Below, piece after piece: positions 33,098 to 41,298 of a DNA stretch of 42,329 bases. Source of the DNA: an uncultured Prevotellaceae bacterium. GTDB lineage: Bacteria > Bacteroidota > Bacteroidia > Bacteroidales > Bacteroidaceae. The stretch spans positions 1-42,329 of the forward strand of contig CADCEW010000034.1 in the NCBI GenBank assembly GCA_902800585.1, written 5' to 3'. The notes under the pieces are model-generated. The model saw only the letters and a program-made list of their open reading frames with translations. It was not told the origin of the DNA and did not search any database. The position numbers and the translations under genes are program-made. Each line of letters opens with the position of its first letter. Position 1 is the stretch's first letter.

Positions 33098-34159
33098 TTA
33101 TGAATTCTTTTTATAGCTCTGCACCGCCCAACAGCCCATCAGTGTGCCGATGCCCGCAAGGGCTAAGACCTGGTGGGCAGTTTCGTGCAGGCCTCCACCA
33201 CGAATAAAGACGGTGCGGATGGCATCGATGAAGTAGTGCATGGGGTTGATATAGGTGGTCAGATAAGCCCACTGGGGCATAGAGCGCGTAGGGGTGAAAA
33301 GACCCGAAAGCAGCATGATGCTCACTACAAAAAACCACATGACGAAGACGCCCTGCTGCATGGTGTCGGAGTAGTTGGACACGATGAGTCCGAACGATGA
33401 GAAAAATAGTGCCAACAGCATGGATAGCACATAGATGAGCCACACGGGACCAGCTGGAGTGATGCCATAGACGAGCCACGCTAACAGCAAGCATACGGTG
33501 ATGACAAACAACGCGATGAGCCAGTAAGGAATGAGTTTAGCGAGGATGAACAACCACTTAGAGACAGGTGTGACATTCATCTGTTCGATGGTGCCTGCCT
33601 CTTTCTCACCAACGATATTGAGCGTGGGCAGGAAGCCTGTCATCAGCATCATCACAATGGCAAAAAGCGCAGGAATCATGAAGAGTTTGTAATCCTGACC
33701 CTTGTTATACAAATTGAGAGTTGACAGTTGACTTTTGAGAGTTGATAGTTGAGAGTGCGGCTCGCAATGCTGGTGCGAGGTGATTATCTGACTCAGATAG
33801 GCCGAGCCCATCGAGCCCTTGGTGCCGTTTACGGCATTCGCTGCAATGAGATACTTGCCGTCACGAATCTCGAGAATGACATCCGCCCTACCCTTCTCAA
33901 TGTCTTTCATCGCCTCAGCGTAGGTGGCCTTCTGTCCACCGAAGATGAAATAGTTGGAGGCAGCAATCTGCTGTACCAGCCGCTGCGACTCCACAGTGTG
34001 ATCAATATCAACCACATCCACCACGATGTTCTTCACTTCCATCTGCATCACCCACGGCATGACGCACATGATCACGATGGGGAACATAATGATGAGTTTG
34101 GGAAGAAACGCATTGCGGCGTATCTGCAGGAACTCTTTCTGTATGAGATATTTTATCAT
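33098..34159 (-). CDS. ABC-2 type permease (second permease of the efflux operon)
   Basis: 353 residues from MIKYLIQKEFLQIRRN. It has one N-terminal helix, a large periplasmic domain (about 45-170) and five C-terminal helices (DYKLFMIPALFAIVMMLMTGF onwards) with the EKEAGTIEQMNVTPVS coupling motif, as in YbhR/YbhS-like drug-efflux permeases. In the periplasmic domain, SQLSTLKSQLSTLN is encoded by a 42-bp heptamer array and looks like an in-frame insertion. The frame extends upstream to 34183 through another heptamer array (MFNAQRSM), so the start at 34159 or 34162 is preferred. It is the last gene of the operon. Confidence 0.88.
   Translation of the reverse strand: MIKYLIQKEFLQIRRNAFLPKLIIMFPIVIMCVMPWVMQMEVKNIVVDVVDIDHTVESQRLVQQIAASNYFIFGGQKATYAEAMKDIEKGRADVILEIRDGKYLIAANAVNGTKGSMGSAYLSQIITSHQHCEPHSQLSTLKSQLSTLNLYNKGQDYKLFMIPALFAIVMMLMTGFLPTLNIVGEKEAGTIEQMNVTPVSKWLFILAKLIPYWLIALFVITVCLLLAWLVYGITPAGPVWLIYVLSMLLALFFSSFGLIVSNYSDTMQQGVFVMWFFVVSIMLLSGLFTPTRSMPQWAYLTTYINPMHYFIDAIRTVFIRGGGLHETAHQVLALAGIGTLMGCWAVQSYKKNS
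33713..33754 (-). repeat. In-frame heptamer array (6 units, 42 bp) inside an ABC permease
   Basis: Plus-strand units ATTGAGA GTTGACA GTTGACT TTTGAGA GTTGATA GTTGAGA. 42 bp equals 14 codons, so the reading frame is kept. The encoded peptide SQLSTLKSQLSTLN is itself a 7-residue duplication. Confidence 0.85.
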
Positions 34160-34160
34160 C

Positions 34161-34181
34161 ATTGAACGTTGAGCATTGAAC
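34161..34181. repeat. Heptamer array (3 units) between the two permease genes
   Basis: ATTGAAC GTTGAGC ATTGAAC fills the gap between the stop of the first permease (34186) and the start of the second (34159). Confidence 0.65.
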
Positions 34182-34185
34182 ATTA

Positions 34186-35316
34186 TTACTCCAATCTTAC
34201 GTTAAACTTCTTCAGCGCGATAGCCAACAGCACCACCGTCATACCTGCCAGCACAACCACCTCACGAGCCACTTCGCCTATACCCACACCCATAATCATC
34301 AACTTACGCATAGCCTCAATATAATAGCGTGGCGGCACAATAGCCGATATCCATTGAAGTATTGTGGGCATCGATTCTACAGGAAACAGCATACCCGACA
34401 GCATCACCACAGGCATCAACAGTACCATCGCTGAAAGCAGCAGGGCAACAAGCTGTGTCTGTGCCACATTGGAGATGAGAAGTCCCAACGAGAGCGCCAG
34501 CAGAATATAGAGTGTGCTCACTGCCAGAATCCAGAATAGCGAACCAGCCAAAGGCACGCCCAGCACAAAACGCGCCATCAGGAGGATGGTGATGAGGATG
34601 GCGAAGGCAAGCACCAGATAGGGCACCGCCTTGGCAATAATTACCATCAGTGGGCGGACAGGCGAGACGAGCAGCACCTCCATCGTACCCTTCTCTTTCT
34701 CGCGGACAATAGAGATGGAGGTCATCATGGCACAGATGAGCATCAGCAGCATACCCATGATGGCAGGCACGAAGTTGTAGGCTGACTTCATCTGGGGGTT
34801 ATAGAGAAGCCTCACCCCCTGCCCCTCTCCAAAGAGAGAAGGGAGTGAATAGCGTCTATCACCCACAGGCTGAGAAAGTATGCTTTGAGCATAGGTGGTC
34901 CATTGCTGAGCCATATTGGGGTCGCTGCCATCAACCATGATCTGCCACTGAAGGCTTCTACCCCCCTCGCCTTTTGGAGAAAGGCTACGGGTAGGCGCCT
35001 CGGCGGGAATGGGGCAGGGGGTGAGGCTCATATCAGCCTTCTGACTACGTATGAGTTGCTCTGCCTCTTGTGGCGTGCTGACGGTCTGGGTAATGGTGAA
35101 GTATTCCGACTGTGCCAGTCGTTCTACGGCCCCCTGGGTACGGGGCGACATCTCGGAGGTGACCACCACCGTGCGCACATTCTTCACATCGGTGGTGATG
35201 GCGAAGCCGAAAAGGAGCATCAGCACCACTGGCATTCCGAAGAGTATCAGCATCGTACGCTTGTCGCGCAGAATGTGCTTGGCTTCCTTGATAACAAATG
35301 CAATAAACTGTTTCAT
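34186..35316 (-). CDS. ABC-2 type permease (first permease of the efflux operon) with palindromic insertions
   Basis: 376 residues, MKQFIAFVIKEAKHILRDKRTMLILFGMPVVLMLLFGFAI first helix, a periplasmic domain, then five C-terminal helices with the REKEKGTMEVLLVSPVRP coupling motif. It is a YbhS/YhhJ-like export permease. The periplasmic domain contains two atypical segments, APTRSLSPKGEGGRSLQ and RRYSLPSLFGEGQGVRLL. They are encoded by GC-rich palindromic DNA and flank an otherwise normal IMVDGSDPNMAQQWTTYAQ segment. Both are in frame, so the gene is still open. Its start overlaps the end of the ATPase gene by 4 bp. Confidence 0.87.
   Translation of the reverse strand: MKQFIAFVIKEAKHILRDKRTMLILFGMPVVLMLLFGFAITTDVKNVRTVVVTSEMSPRTQGAVERLAQSEYFTITQTVSTPQEAEQLIRSQKADMSLTPCPIPAEAPTRSLSPKGEGGRSLQWQIMVDGSDPNMAQQWTTYAQSILSQPVGDRRYSLPSLFGEGQGVRLLYNPQMKSAYNFVPAIMGMLLMLICAMMTSISIVREKEKGTMEVLLVSPVRPLMVIIAKAVPYLVLAFAILITILLMARFVLGVPLAGSLFWILAVSTLYILLALSLGLLISNVAQTQLVALLLSAMVLLMPVVMLSGMLFPVESMPTILQWISAIVPPRYYIEAMRKLMIMGVGIGEVAREVVVLAGMTVVLLAIALKKFNVRLE
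34809..35027. repeat. Palindromic repeat pair inserted in the permease gene
   Basis: GCCTCACCCCCTGCCCC at 34809-34825 and its exact complement at 35011-35027 form a 17-bp inverted pair. Each side has its own short hairpin: CTCTCC-AAA-GAGAG near 34825-34837 and a CTACCC...GGGTAG stem around 34965-34994. The encoded peptides contain SPKGEGG and SLFGEGQGV. The sequence is more GC-rich and simpler than the surrounding gene. Confidence 0.75.
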
Positions 35317-36773
35317 ACGCTTGAACGGGTGGCTTGACGAGCTAAATAGGTAAAGACATGGTCCATATCGGGCTGATGGAAGCGCTGTTTCAGTTCATCA
35401 GGTGTACCAAGTGCACTGATTTTGCCATCCACCATGATAGAGATGCGATCACAATACTCCGCCTCGTCCATATAGTGAGTGGTCACGAAGACCGTGATGC
35501 CACGACGGGCAGCGTCGTAGATGAGTTCCCAGAACTGGCGGCGTGTGGCAGGATCGACACCTCCCGTAGGTTCGTCGAGGAACACCACGCCTGGCTCGTG
35601 GAAGATGGAGACGGAGAACGCCAGCTTCTGTTTCCACCCCAATGGCAGCGAGCCAACGAGGTCGTTCTTGTGCTCCGTGAACTTCAGGCGTTCCATGAGT
35701 TCATCGGTCTTGCGGCGAATCACATCGTCCTTCATGCCGTAGATGCCGGCAAATAAACGGATATTCTCCGCTACCGTTAGGTCTTCGTAGAGCGAGAACT
35801 TCTGCGACATATAGCCGATATGCTTCTTGATCTCTTCATGCTGCGTGCGGATGTCGTAGCCCACGACAGTTCCTGTGCCACTAGTGGGTTGGTTCAGTCC
35901 TGTCAACATGTGCATCGCCGTCGTCTTGCCGGCACCGTTGGCACCCAGGAAACCGAATATCTCACCCTTCTTAACACTGAACGAGATGTCATCAACGGCA
36001 TGGAAATCGCCAAAGGCTTTTACCAGATGCTCTACTTCAATGACGTTATTGTCTTTTACTTCGATACCTTTCTCATGTTCAATACCTGGCGGGTTAAAGA
36101 TACTGGCAAACTGGGTGAGAATATCATCGGGAGTACCGATGCCGCGTAAGTGCCCCTGATCCAGAAAAGCAACACGCTCACAACAGCGCACCTCATCGAG
36201 ATAAGGCGTTGAAGCCAAGATGGTTATTCCTTGTTCCTTCAATATGAGCAGCATCTCCCACAATTCTTTACGACTCACAGGATCGACACCCGTGGTAGGC
36301 TCGTCGAGGAAGAGCACGCTGGGCTGATGTACCAGTGCACACGAGAGCGCCAGTTTCTGCTTCATACCACCCGAGAGAGCTCCTGCCTTGCGGTCTTTGA
36401 AGCGTTCTATCTGACTATAGATAGCCTTGATGGAGTCATAACCCTCATCAACGGTAGTACCGAAAAGCGTAGCAAAGAAATGTAGGTTCTCCTCAATAGT
36501 GAGATCTTGGTAGAGCGAGAACTTACCCGGCATATACCCCACCCTACTGCGTACCTCATGCATCTGCTTCACCACATCGTAGCCATCTACCGTCGCCATA
36601 CCTGTATCAGGCAGTAGCAGCGAACAGAGGATGCGGAACAGCGATGTCTTGCCAGCACCATCGGGACCAATCAGTCCGAAGACCTCACCCTTGCCGACAG
36701 CAAACGACACATCGCAAAGAGCCTGTACCCGCCCATACGACTTGCTGATATTCTTTACCTCTATTGCGTTCAT
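35313..36773 (-). CDS. ABC transporter ATPase with two fused nucleotide-binding domains
   Basis: 486 residues with two complete ATPase domains. NBD1: Walker A GPDGAGKT (36-43 region), signature ALSGGMKQK (about 132-140), Walker B VLFLDEPTTGVD. NBD2: Walker A GANGAGKT (277-284), a degenerate signature LPLGWKQK in place of LSGGQ, and Walker B VVFLDEPTGGVD. This fused layout with the LPLGW variant is known from YbhF/YhiH-type exporters. It powers the two permeases encoded downstream. Start and stop overlap the neighbouring genes by 4 bp each, so the operon is translationally coupled. Confidence 0.92.
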   Translation of the reverse strand: MNAIEVKNISKSYGRVQALCDVSFAVGKGEVFGLIGPDGAGKTSLFRILCSLLLPDTGMATVDGYDVVKQMHEVRSRVGYMPGKFSLYQDLTIEENLHFFATLFGTTVDEGYDSIKAIYSQIERFKDRKAGALSGGMKQKLALSCALVHQPSVLFLDEPTTGVDPVSRKELWEMLLILKEQGITILASTPYLDEVRCCERVAFLDQGHLRGIGTPDDILTQFASIFNPPGIEHEKGIEVKDNNVIEVEHLVKAFGDFHAVDDISFSVKKGEIFGFLGANGAGKTTAMHMLTGLNQPTSGTGTVVGYDIRTQHEEIKKHIGYMSQKFSLYEDLTVAENIRLFAGIYGMKDDVIRRKTDELMERLKFTEHKNDLVGSLPLGWKQKLAFSVSIFHEPGVVFLDEPTGGVDPATRRQFWELIYDAARRGITVFVTTHYMDEAEYCDRISIMVDGKISALGTPDELKQRFHQPDMDHVFTYLARQATRSSV

Positions 36774-37711
36774 AGCTTCACTTCGCCGTACATACCAATC
36801 TTCACGAATCCGTCGTTTTTGACAGCCACCTTGACGGCATATACCAGGTCGGCACGCTCATCGTCAGTGAGAATGGTCTTGGGCGTAAACTCAGAGCGAG
36901 AGGATATCCAGCTGATAGTGCCAGCATACTCCTTGCGCTGTCCGTCGCCATAGTCGGCAAACACCTTTACCTGCTGACCTATCTTAACATTCTGCAACTG
37001 TGCCGAAGTAACGTAGGCACGCAGGTGCATCGACTCGGTATCAGCTATCTTAAACAGCGGTTTACCAACACTCACATACTCACCCCGCTCCACATATTTC
37101 TCAAGCACCGTACCCTTGGTAGGTGTCATGATATGACACTTGCGCAGCATATCCTGCAACTGTGCTTTCTGCACATCGGCTGCAGCCGTCTGCTTGTCGA
37201 GAGTTTGAGTGCTGGTGTTCAACGATGATATCTGCGCATCCAATTGTTTCTGCAGTACCTTCACCTGACTTGTAGCATCGTCGAGCATCTTTGAGGGGGC
37301 AGCCCCATCTGCTACCAGTTCGCGGTAGCGCTGCTCGTCTTGCCGGGCCTTAGTCAGCTGCTGGCGTGTAGCTGCTATCTGTCGTTCCATATCAGGTTTC
37401 TGACTCTGATACACCGCTTTGGTAGCATCCATCTGCTGAATCTTCAGCCACGTCTGCGTGGTATCTATGAGTCCCACCTGACAAGCTGCCTCAATCATGT
37501 CGCCCTCGTTCACATCGAAAGACAGCAATGTACCACTCTGTTCGGCAAACACGGTTGTCTCGGTAGCCTCAAACGTACCCGTTGCATCGTAGTCTTTATC
37601 ACTACCTCCGCAGGCAGCAAGAAAAGGTAAAAGGGTAAAAAGGTAAAAGGGTAAAACACCTCTCACCGACCCCATTGTTTTAAACATTCCGTTCTTTTTC
37701 ATATTTCTCAT
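36770..37711 (-). CDS. HlyD/RND-type periplasmic adaptor lipoprotein
   Basis: 313 residues. A signal peptide with lipobox LAAC (Cys34) leads to the adaptor: a biotinyl-lipoyl-like strand (GTFEATETTVFAEQSGTLLSFDVNEGDMI), a coiled-coil hairpin (about 95-180, rich in Gln/Lys/Ala), the return strand (PTKGTVLEKYVERGEYVSVGKPLF) and beta-barrel domains. It links the inner-membrane permease to TolC. The core of the signal peptide, VLPFYLFTLLPFLAAC, is encoded by a T-rich short repeat (37622-37656). ATGs exist at 37711 and 37702; both keep the signal peptide. Confidence 0.9.
   Translation of the reverse strand: MRNMKKNGMFKTMGSVRGVLPFYLFTLLPFLAACGGSDKDYDATGTFEATETTVFAEQSGTLLSFDVNEGDMIEAACQVGLIDTTQTWLKIQQMDATKAVYQSQKPDMERQIAATRQQLTKARQDEQRYRELVADGAAPSKMLDDATSQVKVLQKQLDAQISSLNTSTQTLDKQTAAADVQKAQLQDMLRKCHIMTPTKGTVLEKYVERGEYVSVGKPLFKIADTESMHLRAYVTSAQLQNVKIGQQVKVFADYGDGQRKEYAGTISWISSRSEFTPKTILTDDERADLVYAVKVAVKNDGFVKIGMYGEVKL
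37622..37656 (-). repeat. Short 7-8 bp repeat encoding the HlyD signal-peptide core
   Basis: Plus strand AAAAGGT AAAAGGGT AAAAAGGT AAAAGGGT AAAA. On the coding strand the TTTTACC units give the hydrophobic LPFYLFTLLPF. A related T-rich tract at about 37709-37748 separates this gene from the TolC gene. Confidence 0.75.
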
Positions 37712-37738
37712 TTTTTACTTTCTTACTTTTTTACATTT

Positions 37739-39022
37739 TTACCTTTTGACTTCCCCCATGGTGTATTTGTTGTCGTATATCTCTTTCAGCATTTCAATCT
37801 CGTGTACTGACTGCTGCACACAGGCTGCATTCTCCTGATTAATCTCACGCACCAAGTCGTTCACGTCGATGATGCCATGTGCCAGCTTCGATTCTGCCGC
37901 CCTTCGCACAGCCTGACGCAACGCTATTATCTCATCGTCGTCGGTCATGAGCTTCTGGTAACGTTCGACGTTCTCACACTGCTGAATCTGCTCCAACTGG
38001 TTATTGAAGAGGAACACCTCCCTGCTATTCTCCGTGATATCACGTTGCAGCTGCAGTTTCGCCTTATCGTTCTTACGGGTATAGAGGGCACCGATATTCC
38101 ACGTCACACGGGCTCCAATGATACCGTTCAGGCTCCATTTGTGACGCATCATGTCCTCAAACATATTCAGCCCAGGATAACCATAGAAGCCCTGTGCAAA
38201 CACACCCACCTTCGGCATCAGCACTGCGTTGAGTGCCTTCTCCTGAGCATTCAGCAAACCAATCTGTGCATCCAGCATCTTCAGTTCTGGTCTCCGGTTT
38301 TCTGTCGTCATACCATTGCCATCAATCTCCACTTGTGGTTTCTGAACGGCTTTTACCTCCATACCACAGAATGTACTCAGCATTCTCAATAGCATTTGCT
38401 TCTGCGATGCCAACTCGGTGGCTTTCTGCACCGCATTCAGTCGTTCTGCCTTCACATTCTGCAGGTCGCTCTCGGCAGCCGTGCCCTGTTTGGTCATCGA
38501 CTCCAGTTTACTTTCGTTGCCTGCAAGCAATGTCTGCAGGTCTCTGTTCAGCTTGATCTGTTCGTCAATTAGCAACAACCCGAAATACATCTCATTCACA
38601 CGCCTGCGAACATGATAAATGTTTACTTCGTTCTGTGCCGCCTGCACCTTACCCTGTTCACGGGCTATACGTTTCTGACTACCAATGACACCACCGTCAT
38701 AGATGGTCTGCTGCACATCAATGCCCACGCGGTACTGATCCTTCTTCAACCCCTTCATATCGATGCCCATACCGCTCATCATCGTCTTCATCTCATCGGG
38801 CCACCCTGTCACATCACTCTGATACGTGGCTTGTGCTGATGCCGACACTTGCGGTAGCCATCCTTTCTGGATATTGGCAACCGTCAACTGTGTGGTCTTC
38901 TCGATAAGTCCATACTGACGAATCAGAGGATAATTCTTTTCAGCTGCCTGCTGACACTCTTCCAGCGTCTGTCCCAGTGCCAGCATCGGCAGCATCGTCA
39001 AAGCTAAAACTAATTTCTTCAT
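37739..39022 (-). CDS. TolC-family outer-membrane efflux protein
   Basis: 427 residues from MKKLVLALTMLPMLALGQ (signal peptide). It then shows the repeated OEP pattern: LEECQQAAEKNYPLI at the N-terminus and long helices with DLQNVKAERLNAVQKATELASQ and NLGAL-type beta strands (WSLNGIIGARVTWNIGALY). It forms the outer-membrane tunnel of the tripartite exporter. The frame extends upstream to 39052 across the promoter, so 39022 was chosen. It is the first gene of the operon, and its stop lies within a T-rich repeat tract before the adaptor gene. Confidence 0.92.
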   Translation of the reverse strand: MKKLVLALTMLPMLALGQTLEECQQAAEKNYPLIRQYGLIEKTTQLTVANIQKGWLPQVSASAQATYQSDVTGWPDEMKTMMSGMGIDMKGLKKDQYRVGIDVQQTIYDGGVIGSQKRIAREQGKVQAAQNEVNIYHVRRRVNEMYFGLLLIDEQIKLNRDLQTLLAGNESKLESMTKQGTAAESDLQNVKAERLNAVQKATELASQKQMLLRMLSTFCGMEVKAVQKPQVEIDGNGMTTENRRPELKMLDAQIGLLNAQEKALNAVLMPKVGVFAQGFYGYPGLNMFEDMMRHKWSLNGIIGARVTWNIGALYTRKNDKAKLQLQRDITENSREVFLFNNQLEQIQQCENVERYQKLMTDDDEIIALRQAVRRAAESKLAHGIIDVNDLVREINQENAACVQQSVHEIEMLKEIYDNKYTMGEVKR

Positions 39023-39048
39023 ATCATCTTTGTCATTGAATTCTGGGT

Positions 39049-39057
39049 GCAAAAGTA
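39049..39057 (-). promoter_or_regulatory. -7 promoter element of the efflux operon
   Basis: On the minus strand TACTTTTGC, 27 nt before the TolC start. The divergent AraC promoter is about 100 bp away, so the 160-bp gap is the likely regulator-binding region. Confidence 0.65.
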
Positions 39058-39154
39058 CGATGTTTTTTTCATCGTGACGTTATCCGTAGGAATGGAAAGA
39101 TGTTCTTTTTGTTCGATTGATATAAAAATAGAGCATCGTTTCGCAGAAAATGAT

Positions 39155-39163
39155 TATCTTTGC
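39155..39163 (+). promoter_or_regulatory. -7 promoter element of the AraC-family gene
   Basis: TATCTTTGC fits the consensus and lies 19 nt before the ATG at 39182; it rules out the in-frame upstream starts. Confidence 0.65.
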
Positions 39164-39181
39164 CAACAAAAAGGACGTATT

Positions 39182-40087
39182 ATGAACAGACAACCGCAAC
39201 TGATGGATGCCACACGAATGCGCGACATTCTCACACCACACCTCTCGCAAATGCGCGAGCATATATTCATGAATAGCGAACTGGCAATGGTTCGCGGTGA
39301 CAGCACGGTGTTCAGTCTGCTGATGCGCCAAAAGCCACCTTTTACCATCAATGATCACCGTTTGGGCATCATCATGAACGGCGAGGCTGAAATTACCATC
39401 AACCTGCAAGACCGCCACCTTACGAGCGGCACACTCGTCTATATCGGTCCTGGTACCATCATCCATCCCAAGCGTCTGTCGCCTGACCTCCGCATCTTCG
39501 GAATGGGACTTTTTTCTAACTTCCCCATACCTTTTGCACAGGGACAGATGCCGTCGGCCTTCAACGGTCAGGTGCGCGACTTCCAGTTGCCTGCCAGCGA
39601 AGAGGATATCGCTACCGCCACACATATTATGGACGCCATTTGGCAAACGGTTCATGCCACGGACGACTATCATCGTCCCACCGTCATAGCACTCGTAGCT
39701 GCCCAGATGCACCACTACGACCAGCTGTTCCATCGGCAGACTGACCAGCTGGCCAGCAGTCGTTCACGCGAACAGACCATTTTCGACCGTTTCCTCCAAC
39801 TGGTCACCCAGCATTGTGGCGAGCATCACCAAATAGGCTACTATGCCGACCGCATGTGCCTCACTGAGCGATACCTGAGCACCGTCATCCGACAAACCAG
39901 CGGCACCACCGCCAAAGACTGGATAGACCGTGCCCTCATCACACGCATCAAAATAGAACTGCGCCACACGGACAAGCCGGCAGCGCAGATTGCCGATGAG
40001 ATGCATTTTGCCAATCCCTCATTCTTCTCAAAATACTTCCGTCGCCTCACCGGCATGACTCCCGGCGAGTATAAATCTATCAGTTGA
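39182..40087 (+). CDS. AraC-family transcriptional regulator, likely controlling the efflux operon
   Basis: 301 residues from MNRQPQLMDATRMRD. The N-terminal half is a cupin-like AraC ligand-binding domain (LGIIMNGEAEITINLQDRHLTSGTLVYIGPGTIIHP). The C-terminus holds the two AraC helix-turn-helices, the second with the typical QIADEMHFANPSFFSKYFRRLTGMTPGEYK. It is transcribed away from the five-gene exporter across a 160-bp gap, the usual arrangement for a local activator. The ligand is unknown, possibly an exporter substrate. The frame is open from 39047, but the promoter at 39155 fixes the start. Confidence 0.9.
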   Translation: MNRQPQLMDATRMRDILTPHLSQMREHIFMNSELAMVRGDSTVFSLLMRQKPPFTINDHRLGIIMNGEAEITINLQDRHLTSGTLVYIGPGTIIHPKRLSPDLRIFGMGLFSNFPIPFAQGQMPSAFNGQVRDFQLPASEEDIATATHIMDAIWQTVHATDDYHRPTVIALVAAQMHHYDQLFHRQTDQLASSRSREQTIFDRFLQLVTQHCGEHHQIGYYADRMCLTERYLSTVIRQTSGTTAKDWIDRALITRIKIELRHTDKPAAQIADEMHFANPSFFSKYFRRLTGMTPGEYKSIS

Positions 40088-40271
40088 GTAACTTTTGTAT
40101 TGAAAAGTAAATGTGACTCGCTTGCGTCGGAAAAGGCATAAATGAAGATTTCAATAAAGGAGCCTACTCTACTATTAAAGAAACTTTGCAAGGATAAAGA
40201 CAAAATATCCATCGCCAATTGTCAAATATAAGACAAAAATAGCTTTATTATGCACTTTTTTGTGATAAATG

Positions 40272-40304
40272 TTTGGAGTATTAGGATATTATATGTATTT
40301 TTGC
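40272..40304 (+). promoter_or_regulatory. Promoter of the AbiEi-like gene
   Basis: TTTG (40272-40275), a 20-nt spacer and TATTTTTGC (40296-40304), an ideal Bacteroidetes promoter, about 30 nt before the ATG. The rest of the gap 40088-40271 shows only a 29-codon open frame without recognisable features. Confidence 0.75.
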
Positions 40305-40335
40305 ACAAAATTTCACAAGTAATATAATTTGCAAA

Positions 40336-41298
40336 ATGAAATATAATATAGCAACGATAACAGATTATCTGGAAGAATTGACAGGCAATAAAACAAGGAG
40401 ACTTGCTCACGCCAAAGGCAAGGACAAAAAATTGCCCTTGGCGATTGCTACCAGTTATAGCTTTTATGATCTTGAATTCATGGAAACGCAAGTCACTATT
40501 GCTATACCTTCAGGACTTGACAGCATCACCCCAATGCAGTTATCCAAACATCAAGCTAAGATGATAGAGGCATTCCATCATCCTGTCATCTTTGCTTTAG
40601 AATCAGTTGCATCCTATCAGGTAGCTCGGCTCACCCAAGCAAAGGTAGATTTTATTGTACCTGGGAAAATGGTTTTCATCCCAAGTATGCTAATCGTATT
40701 GCGTGAGCTGAAGAACACGGTCAAGGAAATGCCAGAGAAGATGCCACCTGTAGCCCAGTTGCTGATGCTCTATCACCTTGAAACAAGAATAATTGACGGT
40801 CTTACCGCTTCGGAGATAGCCGAACTTACAGGCTTGGCATACCCGACTATTAACGTCGCTCTTCGATGGCTTGTGACCAACAACTGCATTGCCCTTGTTG
40901 GAAGCAAACAGAAACATGTTCAGATAATGATGAGCAAGAAAGAACTTTTGGACAAATCTCTTCCGTTGATGACATCGCCTATTAAGCGCATACTCTTCAC
41001 AGACACAAAGCCCGAAGAAAGTTTGATGGCCGGAGAGACTGCTATGGGACATTACACCATGCTTGCGGAGCCGGCTACTCCAGTCATAGCAATAGACAAA
41101 GCAACAGCCAGAAAGAATGCCGCCATGATGAATAAGGAATATGGCGACATAAAGGTGGAAGTATGGAAATACTCTCCAGCCCTGCTATCTGAGGATGAAT
41201 GGGCAGACAGGCTATCGCTCTATCTGTGCATGAAGGACAGCGAAGACGAAAGAATACAAATGGAGTGTGACACTTTAATTGAAGAAATTAAATGGTAA
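40336..41298 (+). CDS. AbiEi-like winged-helix regulator (orphan antitoxin candidate)
   Basis: 320 residues. A winged-helix segment is visible at about residues 155-200 (TASEIAELTGLAYPTINVALRWLVTNNCIALVG). The N-terminal region and the C-terminal PALLSEDEWADRLSLYLCMKDSEDERIQMECDTLIEEIKW resemble proteins encoded directly before AbiEii-type nucleotidyltransferases in Bacteroidetes. The stop overlaps the next ATG as ATGGTAA, as in that pair, and the next frame begins MVTGIER, like the partner. After that the partner sequence is replaced by an mnmE fragment. The family link is from memory and needs a search. Confidence 0.65.
   Translation: MKYNIATITDYLEELTGNKTRRLAHAKGKDKKLPLAIATSYSFYDLEFMETQVTIAIPSGLDSITPMQLSKHQAKMIEAFHHPVIFALESVASYQVARLTQAKVDFIVPGKMVFIPSMLIVLRELKNTVKEMPEKMPPVAQLLMLYHLETRIIDGLTASEIAELTGLAYPTINVALRWLVTNNCIALVGSKQKHVQIMMSKKELLDKSLPLMTSPIKRILFTDTKPEESLMAGETAMGHYTMLAEPATPVIAIDKATARKNAAMMNKEYGDIKVEVWKYSPALLSEDEWADRLSLYLCMKDSEDERIQMECDTLIEEIKW

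Noticed and set aside
35313..36773. Defective second ATPase domain because LSGGQ is replaced by LPLGW
   Set aside because: This variant is usual in the second domain of YbhF/YhiH-type fused ATPases; Walker A and B are intact.
40142..40231. A 29-codon frame upstream of the AbiEi-like gene
   Set aside because: No promoter of its own, no recognisable motif, and its length is easily reached by chance.
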